The position numbers were made by a program, and so were the translations under genes. From a virus: a stretch of DNA of 20,227 nucleotides. The notes below the pieces were generated by a model, which had not been told where the DNA came from, did no database searches, and worked only from the letters and a program-made list of their open reading frames with translations. The DNA lies in the IMG/VR virus record IMGVR_UViG_3300044568_002158, positions 1 through 20,227 of that record; one strand, given 5' to 3'. Shown piece after piece: positions 16,001 to 20,227 of this stretch; the first letter of the stretch is position 1, and every line of letters begins with the position of its first letter.

Positions 16001-18297
16001 ACGCCAGGTGAGTTATCAAAATATTTCGCTTTTGTATTAAATAAATTTATTCTTTCCGCCAAAGTTAAATTAGATGAAAATATATAATCATTTTCTTGAC
16101 TACCATTAAGTTCATAAACTATTTCCTGTACTTTGGGAATACCAACACTATTATCGCTATCACCAGCAGGTATTTTACCTGAATATATTGATGTAACAGC
16201 ATTTTTTATATAAGATTCTACTGAATTACCTGGAATTTTATATAAAGGACTACTAACACCTAACAAAACTAAAGATGACGATAACGCATTATCCGGTTTA
16301 GGGTCAAGATATATATACGGACAAGGAAATTCCTCAGTTGAATCACCTGAAATATCTGAAACGGAAGCCGTGGCATCTTCACTCACAGTACCTTCAGTAC
16401 TTGGTGTTTGACCAACAGAACAATCGCATAAATCACAATCCGGATAAGTCAACATAGGCAATGAAATACCTTTTAAATCCATCTTCCATAATTCCTTTAA
16501 TATAATAACAAAAGCCGCAATAAGTAATATATAAAGAATAATTTGAAGAAGATACCCAACAATTAAACCTAACGCATATGGTACCGTTCCAACAACTAAA
16601 ATTGCCGTATTAATTATTTGTACAGTATAATAAAGTATTAACGCAGGTATCACTAATATTCTAAGCAACATTATTGTAAAATATAATAAGTGCATAGTTA
16701 TTAATAATCCATACAGTACGGGTCTAAATACCATCATTAAAAATGAGTATAAAATATAAATTATATCAAATCTCATATTGGAATCGTTTGTTGGAAATTT
16801 GTTGTTTTCACTATTACAACTATCATCTAATATATTTTTAATCCCAATAAATCTATCAGGTGTTATACCTTTTCTAAATTTATCAACTAACTGAGATACC
16901 GTATAAACTTTATTGTATTGCATTACATAAAATTTATCGTCACAATCAATCGCCTCTTGAATCATTTGACGACCAATATTTGCACCACTACTATTAGACG
17001 TACCTGTATATCCATAATCAGCCCAATCTAAACTAAACGCGTATGATTTCATAGCCAAGTCATACGGTGAATTTAATGCTCTATTAGAATCACTCAATGG
17101 GTCTGAACCACTACTAGTCCACCCATGTTCTCTAACATTTGGTACAATAAAGTAACCTCTTTTAATTTGTTCTGATAATGATGGTGACTGGTCCCATTTT
17201 ACTTTAAAACGACATTTGGCTCTTGTTGGAACACCTTTTTTAGGGTCGTTTGATAAAACTTGTTCACCAAATTCATTTGTAATGTAATAATCCAAATTCA
17301 TTGGGATATCAATTAACCATGTCCCATTTGAATCAATTACTTTACCACCCTCATCTAAATCAAAAGATTCCAATATTGGTCTACCATATTCATCTTGGAA
17401 TATTGTTTGACGTATACCTAAAATTTCTCCGGGACCCGTTGTTAAACTACATAAATAACCCGCATTACCCCTAACTTGACAGGTTCGTTTTAAAGCATCA
17501 TCATCAGTTGTAGAAACTATGGAACCCATAAAAATAGCTGTAGGATTAATGTCAATCCCTGCTTCAGATGACAAATCAAAATCAGTTCTTGTAATCCCTA
17601 AATTACATATTTGAGGTTGCCCCCATAAAGGTTCAACTTCAACTGTTCTATTAATTGTAACAATTTGAGGTAAACTTCTTAAATTTGTCGATGATTTAAA
17701 TGTAACGCCCGCAACTTGTGATGGTGTTGCAATACCCATTCTTATTAAATCTTGAGGCGATAATGAAAATTCACCAATATCCGATAAATCAATATCAACA
17801 ACAATTGTTTGACTACCGGTTGGTAATCCAAATATCATATAATCACCACTTGTATTAGTTACTGTGGAAAATTTATAGTACTTATCATAAACTTGGATTA
17901 ATGTTGGGTCAACTAACACATCTTTTCTAGTGAAAAAAGTTCCTGTTGGTATATGACCACTATGGGATTGTGTATAAGGTAATAAATTATAACGATATCC
18001 GTCATCATTAAGGTCGGAAAGTGATTTATATGGATATAACTCGGAAATTACGGGGTCTAATTCATCAGTACTATCTAATGGTACAAATATTGAAACTTTA
18101 GCATTTGGGATACCAAAACCATTATTAACACTAACTCTACCAACAAGTACTCCGTAATCAGAGCATTGTCTAGTGTAAATTTGACTTTGTAATATTTTTA
18201 GAGATAATATTTCTAAATACTCAAATTCTTGGTCTATCAAGACATTAAGTGATTTATCAACACCAGGCTCAGTTCTTATTCTAAATGAATTGGACAT
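13009..18297 (-). CDS. Giant virion protein with carboxypeptidase-reg-like domain and internal membrane block
   Basis: At 1762 residues this is the largest gene in the window. The N-terminus begins MSNSFRIR, similar to other cluster proteins. Residues ~48-180 (YGVLVGRVSV, IPNAKVSIF, then TNTSGDYMIFGLPTG) look like a carboxypeptidase-regulatory-like beta-sandwich. Residues ~508-605 are strongly hydrophobic, enough for three or four membrane helices. A CDLCDC cluster (~620) and an acidic Ser/Thr linker follow. The remaining ~1100 residues are soluble, Asn/Gly/Tyr-rich and beta-like, with further Cys clusters. A membrane-spanning block inside a tail-operon protein is unusual; it may insert into the host envelope on infection. 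T4 gp7-like wedge function is possible by position after a gp6-like gene but no sequence match is claimed. The gene starts after a 74-base gap and ends 2 bases before the next start. Confidence 0.62.
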   Translation of the reverse strand: MSNSFRIRTEPGVDKSLNVLIDQEFEYLEILSLKILQSQIYTRQCSDYGVLVGRVSVNNGFGIPNAKVSIFVPLDSTDELDPVISELYPYKSLSDLNDDGYRYNLLPYTQSHSGHIPTGTFFTRKDVLVDPTLIQVYDKYYKFSTVTNTSGDYMIFGLPTGSQTIVVDIDLSDIGEFSLSPQDLIRMGIATPSQVAGVTFKSSTNLRSLPQIVTINRTVEVEPLWGQPQICNLGITRTDFDLSSEAGIDINPTAIFMGSIVSTTDDDALKRTCQVRGNAGYLCSLTTGPGEILGIRQTIFQDEYGRPILESFDLDEGGKVIDSNGTWLIDIPMNLDYYITNEFGEQVLSNDPKKGVPTRAKCRFKVKWDQSPSLSEQIKRGYFIVPNVREHGWTSSGSDPLSDSNRALNSPYDLAMKSYAFSLDWADYGYTGTSNSSGANIGRQMIQEAIDCDDKFYVMQYNKVYTVSQLVDKFRKGITPDRFIGIKNILDDSCNSENNKFPTNDSNMRFDIIYILYSFLMMVFRPVLYGLLITMHLLYFTIMLLRILVIPALILYYTVQIINTAILVVGTVPYALGLIVGYLLQIILYILLIAAFVIILKELWKMDLKGISLPMLTYPDCDLCDCSVGQTPSTEGTVSEDATASVSDISGDSTEEFPCPYIYLDPKPDNALSSSLVLLGVSSPLYKIPGNSVESYIKNAVTSIYSGKIPAGDSDNSVGIPKVQEIVYELNGSQENDYIFSSNLTLAERINLFNTKAKYFDNSPGVNPGGGVNRIKVTFDPDNNPPTQTTNFHYDNTIVILCDKNSLSSLSVGQMISFQNPTLTKDINLFSGVTNSYGNQAISGFTSTGMTQVSFYYANPNLAGTPVQINYNVMLTGSTEFTGTTNGYNNYYKFPMDLEYFQVITGMTYSEFSGQCGTSIPNSLNERFLFNEMFLQRWAGGGQITPGCWVGDYTKDGSQDFPILKKPINYLKDPDQQCVLILNRGVDPNVPRVKIRYDLNILFGKNLGSDPSLIIEGNYKMNYPIQGKFKNVSHDENNLPNNLATDSYSGEKLYFDTFDFTADTPSFSSFTSPLFSYYSKLDNNALTYKPSCPPPPNGLEDPLPVSYGAQASSVYGLNVIGQNDFTKEWNAPVTVNIYPYPSSPECTSYNPVSNGNGSDTNTNRGYYVGEIVEGGSLAYMRLTVGLPTNYSYDWTGNYFAPIYDTTGNTLTYILTSNDNNRMVMRSDRLPTSTTVEQTCCNGFSLQHNSSFMMYDIPDEGLVGIDTAVSAASTGGGGASQDLTGDTQNFTNSVIDSFTCSGSVPLECYGDDGNGNIVINHGGCEEYNGETIFQGGCYIVVTTVFVSLLRDFGLLTEWISRSSINLGACRNVWSHIFANNWINGTLYAYSFHNDVTYGSPFGNQPNVPNSEFCTDTLVLHPTNNFYYRCSPYKDSTGIFIGKDRPSSSSFSNAQGDNFNYLLTPTTLIDLGPRSAYLQELVMSDAYDGYVANKLSTTTYGNVTEILNLLIISRLINKSFIDQMLQFLVGSNITAYFSRVKYKVDGDYSQLISINSELGVSPFESLNYPDNPSPQQNPVYWNGFASDSAVIGIFFSSDTQTRDFITPKRTIVDNTVPANSPCGFSYFDAFSQTVPFYQWRIEELSSKPSIFGKEDNGWNTDPINGDGSFLSLKYQSMDRIETTSRYFRGTANNSSETNYYKGYIFAVNNLGQIDENISNWDKNNPEPDSVTVGAPFHFYFGLKKGASAFDRFTTKWIDTTTFVN

Positions 18298-18313
18298 AAT
18301 AATCTTTTTTAAT

Positions 18314-18333
18314 AAATAGTTTATATACTATTT
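18314..18333. other. AT-rich dyad in the 74-base gap before the giant gene
   Basis: AAATAGT and ACTATTT form a perfect 7-bp inverted repeat around the loop TTATAT, about 17 bases upstream of the giant gene's ATG. With one G-C pair it is too weak for a convincing terminator. It could be an operator or simply chance in AT-rich DNA. No clear promoter was found in the rest of the gap (18298-18371). Confidence 0.3.
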
Positions 18334-18371
18334 TCAAAAGATAATTCATTATTTAATAAAATAAATTATGA

Positions 18372-19286
18372 TTAAAACTTATATTTCTTAATCTCACTTA
18401 TCGGATTAACCCCTTTTTCAATAAAATCTTTTAATAATTGATTAATTTTAAGATAAGTAACATTATCAATAGTAGTATGTGTAGTATTTTTTATTTCAAT
18501 GTTAACATAATTCACATTATTTGACGATGTTGATTTACCCCCTGAATTTGTAAAAAATATGAACTCATCACTATATTCAGTTGAAGTTAAATTAATTAAT
18601 CTATTTATATTTGTAGGGATATTATAGTCAACATTGTTTTCTTTTTTATTTGCCGGGTCAATTAAAATAGTCAAATCAATATTAATTTTTTGTTTTTTCA
18701 ATTCACTTACAACTTGAATAACATTGTATCCTCCAATACTATGTCCAACCATAATAACTTTCCCATTTGGATTAAATAACTTGTAGTAATAAATCACACT
18801 ATAAACATCTTCAGGTGTTAAGTTTTCACTATGTGAACTCACATAAGTTAAAACTTGAGTATCTTTTGTAAAATTTTTTGATTTAATATATCCCAACCCA
18901 TTTTCATCACGAGAATTTGTAACGTCAACTTGAGTTTTGTTTTTAGAGATAAAATCCTTAAATGGATTATTAACCCCTTGTATCACTATAATTAAATTAT
19001 TTGTAGTTTTTTTAACATGTTCTATGTTATATTTTTTAGTCTCAGATTGTCTATCACTATAAATGTTTGTAGATTCATACCCAATCAAGGTCATAAAAAA
19101 AATACACATTAATGTTGGGAATATTTTAATATTTGTTTTGTTTTTAATAACAATTATTAAATAATGTATAAAAAATGGTATTCCTATCCAAAGTCTAATA
19201 TGTAAAATTAAACTAATAACGATAGCTTGAATCCAAGTACCATTATTACCTTTTATAGCGTCTAAAAATTGTAAAATATAATCCAT
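18372..19286 (-). CDS. Membrane-anchored serine alpha/beta-hydrolase (lipase-like)
   Basis: A 304-residue protein with hydrophobic stretches at ~17-47 and ~54-70, likely two or three membrane helices, followed by a soluble domain. That domain has the nucleophile elbow VMVGHSIGG (S183), an acidic residue after a strand (TILIDPA, D210) and a late His (NTTHTT, H270), in the order Ser-Asp-His of alpha/beta-hydrolases. Such enzymes cleave ester or similar bonds; a lipase/esterase is the simplest reading, with membrane lipid or surface ester as possible substrate. It lies among baseplate genes on the same strand, flanked by gaps of 54 and 74 bases, whereas the other structural junctions in the cluster overlap or nearly so. 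It is AT-rich and Lys/Asn/Ile-rich, so it may be a cargo ('moron') gene. A role in host takeover, exclusion or lysis is speculative. Confidence 0.72.
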   Translation of the reverse strand: MDYILQFLDAIKGNNGTWIQAIVISLILHIRLWIGIPFFIHYLIIVIKNKTNIKIFPTLMCIFFMTLIGYESTNIYSDRQSETKKYNIEHVKKTTNNLIIVIQGVNNPFKDFISKNKTQVDVTNSRDENGLGYIKSKNFTKDTQVLTYVSSHSENLTPEDVYSVIYYYKLFNPNGKVIMVGHSIGGYNVIQVVSELKKQKINIDLTILIDPANKKENNVDYNIPTNINRLINLTSTEYSDEFIFFTNSGGKSTSSNNVNYVNIEIKNTTHTTIDNVTYLKINQLLKDFIEKGVNPISEIKKYKF

Positions 19287-19340
19287 ATTATTTTGTTTGA
19301 TTAATAATAAGGATAATTCAATAAATTTTAAAATAAATTG

Positions 19341-20227
19341 CTAAGAGAAATTAACCGTTTTAATATTTTTAACTCTAACATTAATATCTTTGTTTGGATA
19401 TCTAACTTGATACACTTGTCTTGGTTCGGCAAAAATTGTATCATCAACTAATTCAATTTGTTTAGTTTCCGAATCAATATATCTTTGTGATGTTTGAGAG
19501 GAAGAATATTGACCCCCAACTTTATTAAAAAATGTCATGTCAGAAACAGAAATAACCCCATTTTCACTTTGAACTAATCTTCTTAATTCTGATACATTAA
19601 CATTTTCACCCATTTCTTGGTTTGTTGGGTCAAAATAATCAGTAATTATATTAATTATTTGAGATATAATTGAACCCTGATTTTGTGAATTATCTAACAC
19701 AACATCAACATTTATTGCTAAATCAATAACATTAGCACTTTCAATTGACACGTAATCATTAATCATTCTATAATTTGATAAATAATTCGCCACATTATTT
19801 TTTAATGTATTAGAAACTATTTCAGTTAATCTACCTGTTTCGTCATAAGATAACATTTGAACTTTAATCTTATTATTTTCTTCAGTTATCGCTACTTTAG
19901 CAGGAGCCCCAAATTGAGATGGCATTGTTCTTATTATGGATTCATAATCATTTATTGTAACCGCTCTATTTTGAGCCGTAAAGTTATATGATACTAAATT
20001 TCTAACCTCTTCCGTTGTTGGATAATTAGCCCCACCAATTGCCGCAGTAACATTATTACATCTCAATGAATTAACCACAGTTGTATTAACAGAATCTGAT
20101 GGACCATTTACAAAAAATGAAACTGTACCTATTTGAGTTATAACACCAACACCTAAATTAGTTCCTGAACCACCACCAATTCTATACTGAACAAATAAAG
20201 TAGTATTAGGTTTTAAAGTACTACCTA
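19341..20227 (-). CDS. Baseplate J/gp6-like wedge protein (5' partial)
   Basis: The frame is open from TAG (19341-19343) to the right edge, giving 294 visible residues. The apparent GTG at 20078 is an internal Val, because the frame continues upstream with a Gly-rich beta segment including TLFVQYRIGGG and VGVITQIG. The middle contains EEVRNLVSYNF, then RAVTINDYESIIR and an IKVQML strand, and next a domain with AINVDVVLDN and the helix IISQIINIITDYF. This is the pattern of the Baseplate_J family (P2 gpJ, T4 gp6), which forms the ring of wedges at the contractile-tail baseplate. It is the first visible gene of the minus-strand cluster, and the P2 order J then I fits the gpI-like gene downstream. 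The N-terminal part lies beyond the window. Confidence 0.78.
   Translation of the reverse strand, partial: GSTLKPNTTLFVQYRIGGGSGTNLGVGVITQIGTVSFFVNGPSDSVNTTVVNSLRCNNVTAAIGGANYPTTEEVRNLVSYNFTAQNRAVTINDYESIIRTMPSQFGAPAKVAITEENNKIKVQMLSYDETGRLTEIVSNTLKNNVANYLSNYRMINDYVSIESANVIDLAINVDVVLDNSQNQGSIISQIINIITDYFDPTNQEMGENVNVSELRRLVQSENGVISVSDMTFFNKVGGQYSSSQTSQRYIDSETKQIELVDDTIFAEPRQVYQVRYPNKDINVRVKNIKTVNFS

Noticed and set aside
18314-18333. Hairpin as a terminator after the hydrolase gene
   Set aside because: The stem is almost all A-T and has no convincing following T-run.
18335-18343. TATCTTTTG on the minus strand as a Bacteroidetes -7 promoter element
   Set aside because: The spacing inside the motif is off by one from TAnnTTTG and no matching -33 TTG is visible upstream.

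Overview
The window looks like part of the genome of a large tailed phage, most likely a contractile-tailed (myovirus-like) phage of a Bacteroidetes/Flavobacteria-type host. The evidence is a low-GC sequence packed with very long, tightly abutting genes, a baseplate J/gp6-like protein, a protein with a P2 gpI-like 'KGT' signature, SprB-type adhesin repeats (a family typical of Bacteroidetes), Thr and Thr-Pro linkers, and no visible Shine-Dalgarno sequence at the starts inspected. The host and phage type are inferences. The baseplate, resolvase, endonuclease and hydrolase calls rest on motifs read from the translations.

Layout: two genes run left to right at the left end. These are the 3' part of a tail/virion protein with an 11-Thr hinge (to 740) and a RuvC-fold Holliday-junction resolvase (747-1346). 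They meet the opposite-strand cluster at a perfect 12-bp bidirectional terminator (1350-1379). Everything from 1381 to the right edge is on the minus strand. In transcription order it holds a J/gp6-like baseplate protein (open at the window edge), a membrane-anchored serine alpha/beta-hydrolase, a 1762-residue virion protein with an internal membrane-spanning block, a 607-residue protein, a 266-residue protein (GTG start), a 407-residue protein with a PKD-like domain, a homing-endonuclease-like gene, a 304-residue protein, a 1005-residue gpI-like protein, and a 1016-residue adhesin with seven SprB-like repeats and an 89-residue Thr-Pro linker.

The structural genes are coupled by overlaps or tiny gaps: TAATG at 10390, 7448 and 4431, an 8-base overlap at 11183-11190, and a 2-base gap at 13007-13008. 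They probably form one late operon building the baseplate and the host-contacting distal tail. Two genes look like cargo in that operon. The AT-rich endonuclease gene (8359-9141) sits between two structural genes and overlaps the next one by ATGA. The hydrolase (18372-19286) is flanked by the only sizeable non-coding gaps (74 and 54 bases).

The most interesting points are the hydrophobic multi-helix block inside a giant baseplate-region protein, the lipase-like membrane hydrolase in the tail operon, a domain shared by the two distal-tail proteins, and the phage copy of a gliding-adhesin repeat. No tRNA, rRNA, CRISPR array or insertion sequence was seen. Every stretch longer than 300 bases is covered by a gene.
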